Shown: positions 9,028 to 17,157, counted from the stretch's first letter. The stretch is DNA of 64,000 nucleotides from Gammaproteobacteria bacterium (GCA_022600955.1 JAHZJK010000016.1:1-64000); one strand, 5' to 3'. Notes: generated from the sequence alone by a model not told the origin. A program made the numbers and translations.

Positions 9028-9896
9028 TTCGCACCTCCGTTCGCCGGACCATAATTCTCGCCAGCGGCGATGTGTGCCCATTGCCTGACATGTGGCGGTC
9101 GGTCGTCAAGCCATCGGGCCTGTCCTTGCTCAATGACAAGAATCTCCTCCCACTTCGCTCCCACGGAGCCGCTTCCCGCATGTGGCTCGACCAACCAAAG
9201 CCCGTCATGCGCCTTATGGTCCGATGCGTCGTGCGTGTTCCACAATGGGCTTCTGCGCCCGATTCGTTTCGTCGCAAGGCTATCTTTGAACTTGAACCAC
9301 AGCAGTGAAACGGCATCGAAGCCTTTCAACCGCAACTGAATGGGTAGATTGGGCGTCTTCACAGCACGATGACCAAGCACTTCTCCCGGGTGTTTGGCAT
9401 GTACAGGCTCAAAGCCTGCCGCGGTCATTGTCTGCCGCACATCTGTCGCGACCTGTTGAAAGGTATCGCCCCGGTTAATCGCCGCAGGAACGCCATCCCG
9501 ATAACGCTCAAGATGTCGCATCATATTGCGGTGCGCGTCACTATTACCAAAACAGAAGCTGTAAGACGTGTCGACGAGGTAGCCTTTGAATAGCGGCGCA
9601 GCGTCCAGAATGACGCTGTCTCCAGGCTCGAGGGGTTTCGAACGCGGAAAAAAACTACCGAGAGACCAGTCACCAGGCAGCGCAGTTCGTTCGCCGAACA
9701 GGACAACTGGCAGGTGAAAAAACGAGCCTGCTCCAACACTTCGATAGCGCTTGACGAGCGCGTGTGCAACTTCTTTCTCCGTTTCACCACCCACCAGGCT
9801 CGCCGCGGTCTCCTCAAGCACAGAGAAAGACAGGCGTTGTAGCTCGCGGAAGCGTGCAAGCGCTGTCGGACTGAAATTGTGCGTTTTGATTATCAT
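9003..9896 (-). CDS. M24 family metallopeptidase (aminopeptidase P/methionine aminopeptidase fold)
   Basis: A protein of about 297 residues with the pita-bread metalloenzyme pattern. Two aspartates lie in VILDAAPLFKGYLVDTSYSF, a histidine in GEVLGHRAVK, and two glutamates in LVEPHAG and WEEILVIE, matching the five ligands of the dinuclear metal site. The long N-terminal domain of prolidases is missing, so it is of the short type. The start is uncertain: ATG 9896 lacks a clear ribosome site, whereas TTG 9926 has AGG 5 nt upstream but would overlap the upstream gene by 20 nt. Cytosolic; peptide or non-peptide C-N bond substrate unknown. Confidence 0.85.
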   Translation of the reverse strand: MIIKTHNFSPTALARFRELQRLSFSVLEETAASLVGGETEKEVAHALVKRYRSVGAGSFFHLPVVLFGERTALPGDWSLGSFFPRSKPLEPGDSVILDAAPLFKGYLVDTSYSFCFGNSDAHRNMMRHLERYRDGVPAAINRGDTFQQVATDVRQTMTAAGFEPVHAKHPGEVLGHRAVKTPNLPIQLRLKGFDAVSLLWFKFKDSLATKRIGRRSPLWNTHDASDHKAHDGLWLVEPHAGSGSVGAKWEEILVIEQGQARWLDDRPPHVRQWAHIAAGENYGPANGGANCQQQKAS

Positions 9897-9906
9897 GAAG
9901 ACTGCA

Positions 9907-10239
9907 TCAGTGAAATCTCGGAACAATGTAACCTATCGTAATAATCAAAAAGTAGGCGATGACGAATACTATTCCGAGAATTGATAGTGCGAAGCGCCTG
10001 CTACTGCTGTCGGCATGAATGACGATCGCGACCGATGCCAGAACAATGCATTGCGTGACAAAAGTTGTTGCCCTGAATATCTGAGCACCAACTTCACCAA
10101 AGCCTCGGGAGACATCGACTGTATACGGAACAATGAGGTGCTGAAGCACGACCAGCGGCGATTCACCAACACTGGCAAGCACCAGGATGCCTGAGGCAAG
10201 GTAGATACTGTAGGAGACCGGATTGCGTAAAAGAGTCAA
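9907..10239 (-). CDS. Small membrane protein, hypothetical
   Basis: A 110-residue protein with three hydrophobic segments at about 11-38, 54-73 and 82-106. It has no internal methionine start: the best start is TTG 10239, without a strong ribosome site, 8 nt after the stop of the DUF1963 gene, so translational coupling is plausible. The fit between the stop at 9907 and the next gene supports a real gene, but the start is weak. Family not recognised. Confidence 0.55.
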   Translation of the reverse strand: MTLLRNPVSYSIYLASGILVLASVGESPLVVLQHLIVPYTVDVSRGFGEVGAQIFRATTFVTQCIVLASVAIVIHADSSSRRFALSILGIVFVIAYFLIITIGYIVPRFH

Positions 10240-10247
10240 TGCTCAGC

Positions 10248-11081
10248 TCATGAACACTGCAATATTAGCCAGGCGTTTGAAAAGTCGCCTTTCTGAGCAT
10301 CTTGCTCTTTGACCCAAAAATATATCCGGCCACAGTCGCCCCACATCAAGCCTTGCTCATCGTCACCCGAATGCTGGAAAAGAAGGCGCCAATCTTCGGC
10401 GCCATCACGAAGGGCTTCTGCCTCAGCCTCATTGTACCCCTCAGGGCCTCCGACATAGATGTTGTTTGATGCGAGCTGGCATTCGAGTTCCATTGTGTCC
10501 CCCTGAATTACGCCCGGGTATCCGCCGATCTGGTGTTCTTCGTCGTCACCCTCAGTGTCGTAGATTCCATCGACATAAGTATCCACTTCGGCTTCACTCA
10601 AGCTGATGCCCAACGCGTCAAAGCGCTGCCAGTCAGGGATCGAATCAAAGCTCTCGAAATCAACATACGACTTAGTCAGCGGCTCAGCGCTTCCCAGGCG
10701 ATCTTCACTCTGTTGCTCGGTGTAAATGACAGACCAGCTTCCGCGGTCATTCGGGTCGAAGCCCCAGGGCTGCTCCTCGATATCGTAAAAAAACAGCAGA
10801 TGGCCTTGTGCCGGCAGCCATGGTGTCAACGCAAAATTCGCCACCGACGAGAGGTCAATCGCAGCAAGAAACGACAGCGGTCTGCCGTCTTTTTCCGGCC
10901 AGGGAATTGATTGAGGCAGTTTCGGCAATCCGCCCAGGAACGACGTGGACGGGTCAACAGTATTTCGGAGCCGCAGCGCTGGTCTGAAGTGCGGCCTGAC
11001 GCTGTCGAGTAGCTCCTCAAATGACACGGTCGACTCTGCCGCGGGTTTTTTCTTCCTGAAGAACTCGATGATAGTACCCAT
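10248..11081 (-). CDS. DUF1963 (YwqG-like) protein
   Basis: A 277-residue protein matching the YwqG/DUF1963 family by its characteristic segments: FLGGLPKLPQSIPWP, PLSFLAAIDLS, LLFFYDIEEQPWGFDPNDRG and, near the end, WGDCGRIYFWVKEQD. Start at ATG 11081, because the family domain follows a short basic leader (EFFRKKKPAAE). The family is widespread, cytosolic and of unknown biochemical function. It is followed 8 nt later by the small membrane protein gene. Confidence 0.88.
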   Translation of the reverse strand: MGTIIEFFRKKKPAAESTVSFEELLDSVRPHFRPALRLRNTVDPSTSFLGGLPKLPQSIPWPEKDGRPLSFLAAIDLSSVANFALTPWLPAQGHLLFFYDIEEQPWGFDPNDRGSWSVIYTEQQSEDRLGSAEPLTKSYVDFESFDSIPDWQRFDALGISLSEAEVDTYVDGIYDTEGDDEEHQIGGYPGVIQGDTMELECQLASNNIYVGGPEGYNEAEAEALRDGAEDWRLLFQHSGDDEQGLMWGDCGRIYFWVKEQDAQKGDFSNAWLILQCS

Positions 11082-11141
11082 ACGACTCACAATACGGCGG
11101 CGCACTTGCAACTTCAAGATACTGCCCGGCGTCACGCGCGC

Positions 11142-11735
11142 CTATTTTTCTTCCTTGTGCTCCATCGGCGCTACAGAAACGTACGGCAAGTCCCAAAGCG
11201 GAAATACGCGTGACAGCGCAGACAATCCCAACGGGTGTTTCAGCTTGCCTGAGGCTATGGCTTCTTTGATCTCACTCAGGCTCATCAAGTGAACGCGGAT
11301 AGCTTCACCGGCATCCGGTGCGGGTGGCTGAACCGGCACGACATCCTCAACCAGCCAGTGATGACAGAGGTTGTTGTGAATTGCGGGATTGGCCTGCACG
11401 TTACCGAGATAACGCCACCGACCTTCCCCGAAGCCCGTTTCTTCGAGGAGTTCGCGTTTCGCGGCATCCAGTGAGTTCTCGCCACTATCCACCATGCCCG
11501 CAACAGGTTCAGTTGTAAGGTCACTAACGCCGAAGCGGTACTGCTCCACCATTACTACCTTGCTGTCCATGGTTACTGCGACAACTGTCACCCAGTCCGA
11601 TGTCTCCAAAACCAGTCGCTGGAATTCCTTCGTGCTGACAGGGTGGGCCATGGTGTCGAGTCGAACCCGAAATAGTGGTAATTCCGGTCCGGCTTCACTG
11701 CGAACCGTTTTCCAAAGTAAAGCGTCGTCCTTCAT
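11142..11735 (-). CDS. Nudix hydrolase, ADP-ribose pyrophosphatase-like
   Basis: A 197-residue protein with a complete Nudix box (GX5EX7REUXEEXGU): the G of GMVDSGE, then seven residues, then RELLEETGF. The glutamates bind Mg2+ for diphosphate hydrolysis. The preceding VVMVEQYRFGV and EPVAG segments are typical of the ADP-sugar pyrophosphatase branch. ATG 11735 is the start. It probably hydrolyses an NDP-sugar or related nucleotide. No functional link with its neighbours is evident. Confidence 0.88.
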   Translation of the reverse strand: MKDDALLWKTVRSEAGPELPLFRVRLDTMAHPVSTKEFQRLVLETSDWVTVVAVTMDSKVVMVEQYRFGVSDLTTEPVAGMVDSGENSLDAAKRELLEETGFGEGRWRYLGNVQANPAIHNNLCHHWLVEDVVPVQPPAPDAGEAIRVHLMSLSEIKEAIASGKLKHPLGLSALSRVFPLWDLPYVSVAPMEHKEEK

Positions 11736-11792
11736 ATCCTGCCTGTCTCCGTTCGACCTGTTTCTCCCACGCGAGTATCTCTTTGTCTCGGA

Positions 11793-12281
11793 TTATCCAA
11801 GGATGCCGGGGTTCGACTGCCAAAGAGAGTAATTCAGGGCCATGGCAAAGCTCACCCACAACAGGTATGGAATCAATAAGGCGCCGGCGAGTGGCCGTAC
11901 CCGCCAAAACGCCGCCGCGGTGGCGGCGATAAGAATCCACAACAACACGATATCAACAAACGCCATCGCACCGCGTTGCCATGCGAAGAAGAGCCAGCTC
12001 CACGATGAATTGACAGCGAGCTGCACTATGAACAATGACAACGCCAAACGATTCTTGCGAAACCCGCCGTGGCGCCATACCAGCCAGGCGGCGATTGCCA
12101 TCAGACCGAAGAGCAAGGTCCAGACCGGACCGAAAAGCCACGGGGCTGGCGCCCAGGCAGGCTGAACTAATTGACTGTAAAACGACTTGGCCTGTACTGA
12201 TGCGACAGCGCCAACGCCGGATGCCGCAAAACTGACAATGAACCAGCCTGCAAGAACGAATACCTGTTTCTTATCTATCAT
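11793..12281 (-). CDS. TspO/MBR family membrane protein
   Basis: A 162-residue protein with five hydrophobic helices and many tryptophans, as in TspO (tryptophan-rich sensory protein). Family landmarks are QPAWAPAPWLFGPVWTLLFGLMAIAAW after helix 1, AVNSSWSWLFF, and LLIPYLLWVSFAMALNYSLW near the end, which includes the porphyrin-binding region. Bacterial members bind tetrapyrroles and modulate stress or pigment gene expression. ATG 12281 is chosen over a TTG two codons upstream. Confidence 0.92.
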   Translation of the reverse strand: MIDKKQVFVLAGWFIVSFAASGVGAVASVQAKSFYSQLVQPAWAPAPWLFGPVWTLLFGLMAIAAWLVWRHGGFRKNRLALSLFIVQLAVNSSWSWLFFAWQRGAMAFVDIVLLWILIAATAAAFWRVRPLAGALLIPYLLWVSFAMALNYSLWQSNPGILG

Positions 12282-12317
12282 TATCAAATCGCTAATTGCT
12301 TTGAGCGCGACGCTTTG

Positions 12318-12686
12318 TCAGGTCGGGCTTCTAACCCACCCTATACTGACAACGTACCGCGTACCTTCAATAACCCGGGTCACTGAATGCGACACCAGAT
12401 CGGGGCGAAACAGCTTTATACGCTGATTCTCGAATATTGGCTCAGAACAAACAAATTCGCCGCCCCGCCTTGCCTTTTTGACGACGATATTAAGACGATA
12501 GTGCCGCTTGTCGCTCACGGGGTCGGTATGAGCAGGAATCTCCGCCCCCTTACGAAACCTCAGGATATAGCAATCGAACGGCAGCAAGTACGGATTGGCG
12601 ATGAGCAGCATTTTTTCATAGCCCGATTGCTGCCGACCAGAGCGCCACCGGAGCCAGTTGATAAAAAGTCCGCCCACCGATGACAT
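12318..12686 (-). CDS. 2-oxoglutarate/Fe(II) oxygenase superfamily protein, short form
   Basis: A 122-residue protein with the double-stranded beta-helix pattern: HTD (H-x-D iron ligands) near residues 53-55, the distal iron histidine in DLVSHSVTRV, and an arginine a few residues later in EGTRYVVSIGWV that would hold 2-oxoglutarate. It is much shorter than most prolyl-hydroxylase-like enzymes, suggesting a minimal catalytic core. ATG 12686 is the start; only 6 nt separate it from the DUF2277 gene, so they are probably co-transcribed. Substrate unknown. Confidence 0.78.
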   Translation of the reverse strand: MSSVGGLFINWLRWRSGRQQSGYEKMLLIANPYLLPFDCYILRFRKGAEIPAHTDPVSDKRHYRLNIVVKKARRGGEFVCSEPIFENQRIKLFRPDLVSHSVTRVIEGTRYVVSIGWVRSPT

Positions 12687-12692
12687 GCGTTC

Positions 12693-12965
12693 TCAACGTT
12701 CGCCGAACCGACTTTGCGACCTGGCTTTCGCCTTGGCGGCTTCGACGAGGCGGTCCTTGGGTGGCGCGTTCGTCACCAGAGAATCCATCAGTCTTCTGGT
12801 CACCAGTGCAACCTCGTCCACCGCGAGCTCAAACGCTGCCGCGTTTGCGGCAGAGGGCTTTGTAGTACCACTGAGTTTCCTGACATATTGAAGCGCTGAA
12901 GCACGAACCTCGTCCTCCGTGGCGGGAGGGTCGAAGTTAAACAGTGTTCTGATATTTCTGCACAT
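12693..12965 (-). CDS. DUF2277 family protein
   Basis: A 90-residue protein matching DUF2277 along its full length: MCRNIRTLFNFDPPATEDEV at the start, RKLSGTTKPSAAN, then AVDEVA and NAPPKDR followed by an Ala/Lys/Arg-rich tail. The family is small, cytosolic, helical and uncharacterised; the conserved N-terminal Cys-Arg-Asn-Ile is its hallmark. It precedes the 2OG oxygenase gene by 6 nt. Confidence 0.92.
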   Translation of the reverse strand: MCRNIRTLFNFDPPATEDEVRASALQYVRKLSGTTKPSAANAAAFELAVDEVALVTRRLMDSLVTNAPPKDRLVEAAKAKARSQSRFGER

Positions 12966-13010
12966 TTCAGGTCCCTCTGTTGCCGTGTGACACTTGTGTG
13001 TAAATGATCG

Positions 13011-13496
13011 CTAGGAACCGCCGCCAATAATTGAAAAAATTGGATTGGAGAACCCCAACAATTGGCCTACGGCCGCACAAACTCTGTTCGCGTCGACATC
13101 CGGCAGCCGGGTATTTACCTCCACGTCGCCGACCGCGTAGGACGAATCGATAATGGTGTATGTCAAGGTCGTCTCTGTCACTTCGTCAATTCTGCTGCGG
13201 CTTGAATAGCCTTCACGAATGGATGAATTGTTTGGGCCATAGGTAAGCGTAATTATTCCGTCATCCAGCGCCCACTTGTTCAGGAATGCAGTCGTTTTTA
13301 CCTCAGTACCAGAAACCTCGTAGAGCACAGTGCATTTGCGCCCATCCTCCAGGAATGCGTAATGACCGAAGTAATAGGGGCCACTTCCAGTATCCGTGAT
13401 CTCCCATACGCCGTAGATCGTCGGTGTTGCGCAGGCGGATAAGAACATCGCCAGGACAACTGGCGCTGCGAACCGGGTTCCATTGCGATGTTTGAT
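13011..13496 (-). CDS. Putative lipoprotein with an apparent ATC start
   Basis: The mature part is a secreted beta-rich protein (IYGVWEITDTGSGPYYFGHY...) of about 140 residues. The first in-frame ATG (13448) would give MFLSAC, leaving a lipobox (L-S-A-C) with no signal peptide. Reading 16 codons further upstream gives KHRNGTRFAAPVVLAMFLSAC, an ideal basic-plus-hydrophobic lipoprotein signal. That extension contains no in-frame ATG, GTG or TTG, only a CTG two codons before the ATG. It begins with ATC at 13494-13496, exactly 6 nt after a perfect AGGAGG (13503-13508). I therefore propose ATC initiation; the conservative alternative is 13011-13448. Function unknown. Confidence 0.7.
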   Translation of the reverse strand: MKHRNGTRFAAPVVLAMFLSACATPTIYGVWEITDTGSGPYYFGHYAFLEDGRKCTVLYEVSGTEVKTTAFLNKWALDDGIITLTYGPNNSSIREGYSSRSRIDEVTETTLTYTIIDSSYAVGDVEVNTRLPDVDANRVCAAVGQLLGFSNPIFSIIGGGS

Positions 13497-13502
13497 GCGA
13501 CA

Positions 13503-13508
13503 CCTCCT
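13503..13508 (-). promoter_or_regulatory. Shine-Dalgarno AGGAGG deciding an unusual start
   Basis: On the minus strand this is a perfect AGGAGG, followed after 6 nt by ATC in the frame of the lipoprotein gene. No conventional start codon in that frame lies at usable spacing. Confidence 0.65.
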
Positions 13509-13594
13509 GGCTGGGCCTGTGAAGTCAGCTTATGGCGTGAAACTTTCGACTGCAAGCCTCTGAACGGTGCCCGGCACGCAGTCCCATCACTCCG

Positions 13595-14020
13595 CTAGGT
13601 TCGAGCATTGTCGAACGTAACCGTCGGTATCCAGTTTCGCTTTCGTCGCTCAAGTCGACTCTCTGTATTTTCACCGTCAAAATCCGTTGATGCGACAACA
13701 AGTGAGAACTCTTCGGGAATTTCCAGTGCATTGACGTTTACCACGGCGTACAACGCCTCATTGATGTTGCTCAAAACGAATGCCGGCACGCCGCAAGCAG
13801 AACAGACATGGAAATTTGCGGTAGTGGTCCCAAACTCGTAGTTCGAGACCAGTGACGCTTCTGCAATGTCGATTGAAAGTGTAGCCCTTGTGTGTGACGT
13901 CCAGATAGCACCGTGTTTTTGGCAAAATGAACAAGCGCATTTGCGTGCCGGTATTTCCTCTTCGCTCTCGGGCCATCTGAGATCGAAACGAATGTTTTCA
14001 CAATGGCATGAGCCGCGCAT
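13595..14020 (-). CDS. GFA/CENP-V family zinc protein
   Basis: A 141-residue protein with the GFA (glutathione-dependent formaldehyde-activating enzyme-like) cysteine pattern: CHC near residues 5-7, CACSFC near 28-33 and CSACG near 73-77. These bind one structural and one catalytic-site zinc. Typical flanking features are GSCHCENIRFDL and FHVCSACGVPAFV. Most members have no proven activity; some act on glutathione S-hydroxymethyl adducts. Start at ATG 14020 (a TTG lies one codon upstream). Confidence 0.9.
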   Translation of the reverse strand: MRGSCHCENIRFDLRWPESEEEIPARKCACSFCQKHGAIWTSHTRATLSIDIAEASLVSNYEFGTTTANFHVCSACGVPAFVLSNINEALYAVVNVNALEIPEEFSLVVASTDFDGENTESRLERRKRNWIPTVTFDNART

Positions 14021-14238
14021 CAATCGATCTCAATTAGCAAAACAGTGGTGTTTTCTGAAGCCATACAGCGTAACGCCTATTTAGTCAGTAGCCCGAGCTT
14101 CGCGAGGTTTTTGTTATTGGCCGCGACACAATATTTCCTCTGCGCAGAATAGTCTGAGCTTACGGCGCTGTCATCGCTGCTGCAAGAAGCATGGCGGGAG
14201 TCAGAACGACACTTTGCGGTGGATGCTAGAATTCGTGT

Positions 14239-14583
14239 ATGACTTTCATACTCTCTGTAGCCGAGCCAATTACCGCGGCGATCGATGCCATTGTTCACGA
14301 GGTCTGCCCCGGTGCGGGCCGACGCACGATGTATGGTGGCATTGTGTTTGAACTGGAACCCGGGAACCACAAGACGCTCGTCTGTGGACATTTTGTCTAC
14401 AAGAAGCACGTGAGCCTGGAGTTTTCCAAAGGTAAACTACTGCGTGACCCCGATGGGGTACTTGAAGGCGGTGGCAAGTATCGACGCCACATTAAGCTCA
14501 GGCAGCTTGCCGATATTCAGGAAAAGTCCGTTCGCTCCATAATAGAACAGGCCTTCGCACTACCGGTCGATGACGCAAGATAA
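14239..14583 (+). CDS. DUF1801 family protein
   Basis: A 114-residue protein matching DUF1801 (YdhG-like): TMYGGIVFELEPGNHKTLVCG, FVYKKHVSLEFSKGKLL, then GKYRRHIKLRQLADIQEKSV. The family is a small cytosolic alpha/beta fold with no established activity. It is the only plus-strand gene among a run of minus-strand small genes. The 215 nt between it and the GFA gene hold the divergent starts and no other coding signal that I accept. Confidence 0.88.
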   Translation: MTFILSVAEPITAAIDAIVHEVCPGAGRRTMYGGIVFELEPGNHKTLVCGHFVYKKHVSLEFSKGKLLRDPDGVLEGGGKYRRHIKLRQLADIQEKSVRSIIEQAFALPVDDAR

Positions 14584-14617
14584 CAGTCTGGCGCAATATG
14601 GTGGCTGAGTCGTCCGT

Positions 14618-15025
14618 TCAATGCCGAAGCTCTTTTCGAACGACCAGCTTAAGCCCGGACCATGTCTCGTCGACTGCACAGACTTTGATGTCTACCAATC
14701 CCAGCGGGAGCGCGACCTTACGAATCAGGTCTTCCGTCACAGTAGACGGAACCCCGGAGGACTTCTTCGGCCACGATACCCAGATAGCACCATTGGGAAA
14801 AATGGCTTCCATCAGCATCGGCAACTTCGCTTCGAGTTCCGAAAGCGACTTTGTGAACATGTGCCATATGTCTATGTCGATTGTGATGCGATTCGAGATA
14901 GTGACATTCTTCGGCACCGGGCTCACCAATTTATCGTAGTTGGATGGGGCGTGAGTGACGCGGACTCGAACGCCTTCTTTGAACCCGAGCTTTTTCGCCA
15001 ATGGCGTACCAGAGTACCCGCTCAT
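14618..15025 (-). CDS. DUF3052 family protein
   Basis: A 135-residue protein matching DUF3052 from end to end: MSGYSGTPLAKKLGFKEG at the start, LEAKLPMLMEAIFPNGAIWVSWPKK in the middle and GLVDIKVCAVDETWSGLKLV near the end. The family is common next to regulators or alone, cytosolic, and functionally uncharacterised. ATG 15025 has GGAGG upstream. Confidence 0.92.
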   Translation of the reverse strand: MSGYSGTPLAKKLGFKEGVRVRVTHAPSNYDKLVSPVPKNVTISNRITIDIDIWHMFTKSLSELEAKLPMLMEAIFPNGAIWVSWPKKSSGVPSTVTEDLIRKVALPLGLVDIKVCAVDETWSGLKLVVRKELRH

Positions 15026-15059
15026 GTTGTACCCTCCTGAACTGTGTTCTGGATCCCGC

Positions 15060-15362
15060 TCAAGGCATCAGCTCATTCTGCTTCGCTTCGAGCGGACAGA
15101 ATCGTGCCTTCAAATATGCGAACGACGCGACAGGAACAGTAAACCACAACAACGCCCAGAAATTTCCCAGCTGATTTACAACAATCAGCGTCGTTAGTAA
15201 TGTTACAAGCAATGAGACGGTGTTTACGAGTATGCCGGGGATTCGACTGACACCAACCAACGAATCGCACTTCTCACACGAAGCGTGGCGCAGGAGCAGG
15301 CCCTCAACGGATACAGACTGTTCTTTGCAAATCGGACATTTTCTGTACAAAGCTGACGGCAC
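15060..15362 (-). CDS. Small zinc-ribbon-like membrane protein
   Basis: A 100-residue protein. Two Cys pairs, CPIC (residues 9-12) and CEKC (29-32), form a rubredoxin-like zinc knuckle at the N-terminus. Two transmembrane helices follow at about 42-62 and 68-84, and a third Cys (FCPLE) lies near the end. This layout resembles small zinc-ribbon membrane proteins of unknown role. GTG 15362 is supported by GGAGA 7-8 nt upstream. The stop is 34 nt before the DUF3052 start. Confidence 0.7.
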   Translation of the reverse strand: MPSALYRKCPICKEQSVSVEGLLLRHASCEKCDSLVGVSRIPGILVNTVSLLVTLLTTLIVVNQLGNFWALLWFTVPVASFAYLKARFCPLEAKQNELMP

Positions 15363-15436
15363 CCACTATCTCCACTTAGCTGGGTCACCTGCCAACGTTA
15401 ACCCAACCTGTTGCCAGTAACCTGTGAAATTCTGAG

Positions 15437-15628
15437 TTAGTCGGCTTCTTGCTTGTTTCCGTAGAACCACAGCGCGGCACCTACAACCACCAACGCGACG
15501 CGTATGATTGTTCCTGTTGTGGGTCCCCAAGAATCTATCCACATCAACAGCGAGAATTCTCTTCCAAGCATGTTGAGAACAAATGATCCAACGCCGAAAA
15601 AGGCCAGCAGGCCGCCAATTTGCTTCAT
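15437..15628 (-). CDS. Small two-helix membrane protein, hypothetical
   Basis: A 63-residue protein with hydrophobic segments at about 4-20 and 40-57, with FSLLMWIDSWGP between them. ATG 15628 is preceded by AGGAG at 8 nt spacing, which makes a real gene likely despite the small size. Not recognised. Confidence 0.65.
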   Translation of the reverse strand: MKQIGGLLAFFGVGSFVLNMLGREFSLLMWIDSWGPTTGTIIRVALVVVGAALWFYGNKQEAD

Positions 15629-15820
15629 AGTGGAACTCCTTCTGGTGGTTAGTATATTGTTGTTTGTTGTTATGTACCGCTCGAACCAGATTGAAACCAG
15701 CGTACGGCGACATCCTTACAGATGCAAGAACGGCAAGGGCAGTGGTTTGCGAACGCTACGCCTCGTTGAGTTTTAGACTCAGTAGAGGCTCGCTGCAGCG
15801 CGCGGTTCCGTGGCACGTGC

Positions 15821-16546
15821 CTACTTCGTCAGGTAGAAAGTGATCGTCGTTACAACCCGGACGTCCTTCTCGATTTTCGCTGTATCACTATAGCTTTCAC
15901 CAACGTCACGAATGATGAAGCCACCCTGACGGGCAGTTCGAATTCCTCCAACCTCGACGCCGGCATTAGCCGCAAACTCGTTCGCCGCCAACCGAGCATT
16001 TGTCGTAGCCTCTTTTAGCATTTCGGGCTTGATCTCGTTCAGGCTGGTGAAGTAATACGAAGGCGCATTGTTCTGAATGTCCACTCCCAGCGCGATGAGC
16101 TCATTGAGCTTCGACCTCGCATCGGAGACCAATCGAACCTTGTCAGTTTCAACGCTGATCGTGCCGGTCAGGTGATACTTTACATCGACCAGATTCTGAT
16201 TCTCGTCTCTGTACTCTTGTCGACTATAGTCGACTACGCCGGGCGTAACCTCGGTAGCGTCGAAACCACTTTCCAGAAGTAAAGAAACAATTTTCGACTG
16301 GTCGGATTTAGATTTCTCGTAGAGCTCAGGTACAGCATCCTGATCATCACCCGACACCGCGTACCGAATTTGCCAGAAAGCTCGATCCGATTGAACACGC
16401 TGTTCCGCGAGCCCCTTGACTTCCGCAGTATTGATTCCGACCTTTGAGTTGAACATCGTTTGGCCAATGAAATAGCCTGCTGCGGCGATTCCAATGGATA
16501 TCACCAGTGCGGGCAACAGTGTGTTGGCTCGATTCGGTTCGGTCAT
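15821..16546 (-). CDS. SIMPL (DUF541) domain protein, membrane-anchored
   Basis: A 241-residue protein with an N-terminal signal anchor (LLPALVISIGIAAAGYFIG, residues 11-29) and a periplasmic SIMPL/DUF541 domain. Landmarks are VKGLAEQRVQSDRAFWQIRYAV, the strand-rich YHLTGTISVETDKVRLV, and NARLAANEFAANAGVEVGGIRTARQGGF near the end. SIMPL proteins are periplasmic and linked to oxidative or envelope stress, with no defined chemistry. The gap to the acetyltransferase gene at 16675 is 128 nt. Confidence 0.85.
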   Translation of the reverse strand: MTEPNRANTLLPALVISIGIAAAGYFIGQTMFNSKVGINTAEVKGLAEQRVQSDRAFWQIRYAVSGDDQDAVPELYEKSKSDQSKIVSLLLESGFDATEVTPGVVDYSRQEYRDENQNLVDVKYHLTGTISVETDKVRLVSDARSKLNELIALGVDIQNNAPSYYFTSLNEIKPEMLKEATTNARLAANEFAANAGVEVGGIRTARQGGFIIRDVGESYSDTAKIEKDVRVVTTITFYLTK

Positions 16547-16644
16547 GTCAGTATCCTTGCGGCGGTCGGTGTATCGTCATACGCCTTGGCAGACTTGAAT
16601 ATCAGTGTCTGGCAAGAGCGTTGCGAAAGCAAGACTGCAGCCAG

Positions 16645-16664
16645 GCGTTGAGCTGCGACAACGC
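16645..16664. terminator. Possible hairpin downstream of the AAC(3)-I-like gene
   Basis: Six-base arms GCGTTG and CAACGC are separated by 8 nt, 11 nt past the stop of the acetyltransferase gene. There is no T-run, so factor-independent termination is doubtful. Confidence 0.3.
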
Positions 16665-16674
16665 TGACATCGGA

Positions 16675-17157
16675 CTAGGCAGCGTCATCCTGAGACTTAA
16701 CACTGATATCGAAATGCAGTACATCTTCACGCACGCCGAACCTGGTATACAGCTCAATGGCAGGATCGTCATCGATATCGGCCTGAACGAAAACTACATA
16801 CGCACCACGGACCCGAGCGATTCTTTTTAGTTCCTCTATCAGCGTCGTTGCGATGCCGCCGCGACGGTGCTCTGACGCAACAGCCAGATCGTAGATGTAA
16901 ATCTCACTGCGCGGTTGTTCAAACTTCTTTAGCTCGTAGGCAACAAGACCGCCGACAACTGCTCCGCCACACAACGCTAGCAATGTTATGAAATAGTCAT
17001 GGCTCAACAGGTCGCGAAAATAACGGTCTGTGGGCCGCTTGCGGCAGTAAGTCTCCTGTTCCTCAAAAGCCTCACCGAAAAGATCCAGCAGCGGTGCCAT
17101 GAGAGATGAGTTTTCGGGAGTCAGCTGTTGATACTGGTAGAGCGTTGATTGAGACAT
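16675..17157 (-). CDS. AAC(3)-I-like aminoglycoside 3-N-acetyltransferase (GNAT)
   Basis: A 160-residue GNAT protein that strongly resembles AAC(3)-I enzymes. Shared landmarks are LLDLFGEAF near residue 25, AVVGGLVAYELKKFEQPRSE followed by IYIYDLAV, the acetyl-CoA loop EHRRGGIATTLIEELK, and AYVVFVQADIDDDPAIELYT with FGVREDVLHFDI. Known members acetylate the 3-amino group of gentamicin and fortimicin. ATG 17157 aligns with the family start. There are no integron features such as attC around it, so it looks like a resident chromosomal homologue. Whether it confers resistance cannot be read from sequence. Confidence 0.85.
   Translation of the reverse strand: MSQSTLYQYQQLTPENSSLMAPLLDLFGEAFEEQETYCRKRPTDRYFRDLLSHDYFITLLALCGGAVVGGLVAYELKKFEQPRSEIYIYDLAVASEHRRGGIATTLIEELKRIARVRGAYVVFVQADIDDDPAIELYTRFGVREDVLHFDISVKSQDDAA

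Noticed and set aside
14077..14409. Minus-strand open frame of 110 codons
   Set aside because: It lies opposite the DUF1801 gene, is of low complexity and matches nothing I know.
16645..16664. Possible attC remnant at the AAC(3)-I-like gene (GTTGAGC matches GTTRRRY)
   Set aside because: There is no matching RYYYAAC partner and no second core pair; the inverted repeat is better read as a simple hairpin.
7958..17157. Run of small unrelated single-domain genes, mostly on one strand, resembling a chromosomal integron cassette array
   Set aside because: No attC-like sites with paired core sequences between genes, no integrase, and many genes overlap each other, which cassettes do not.
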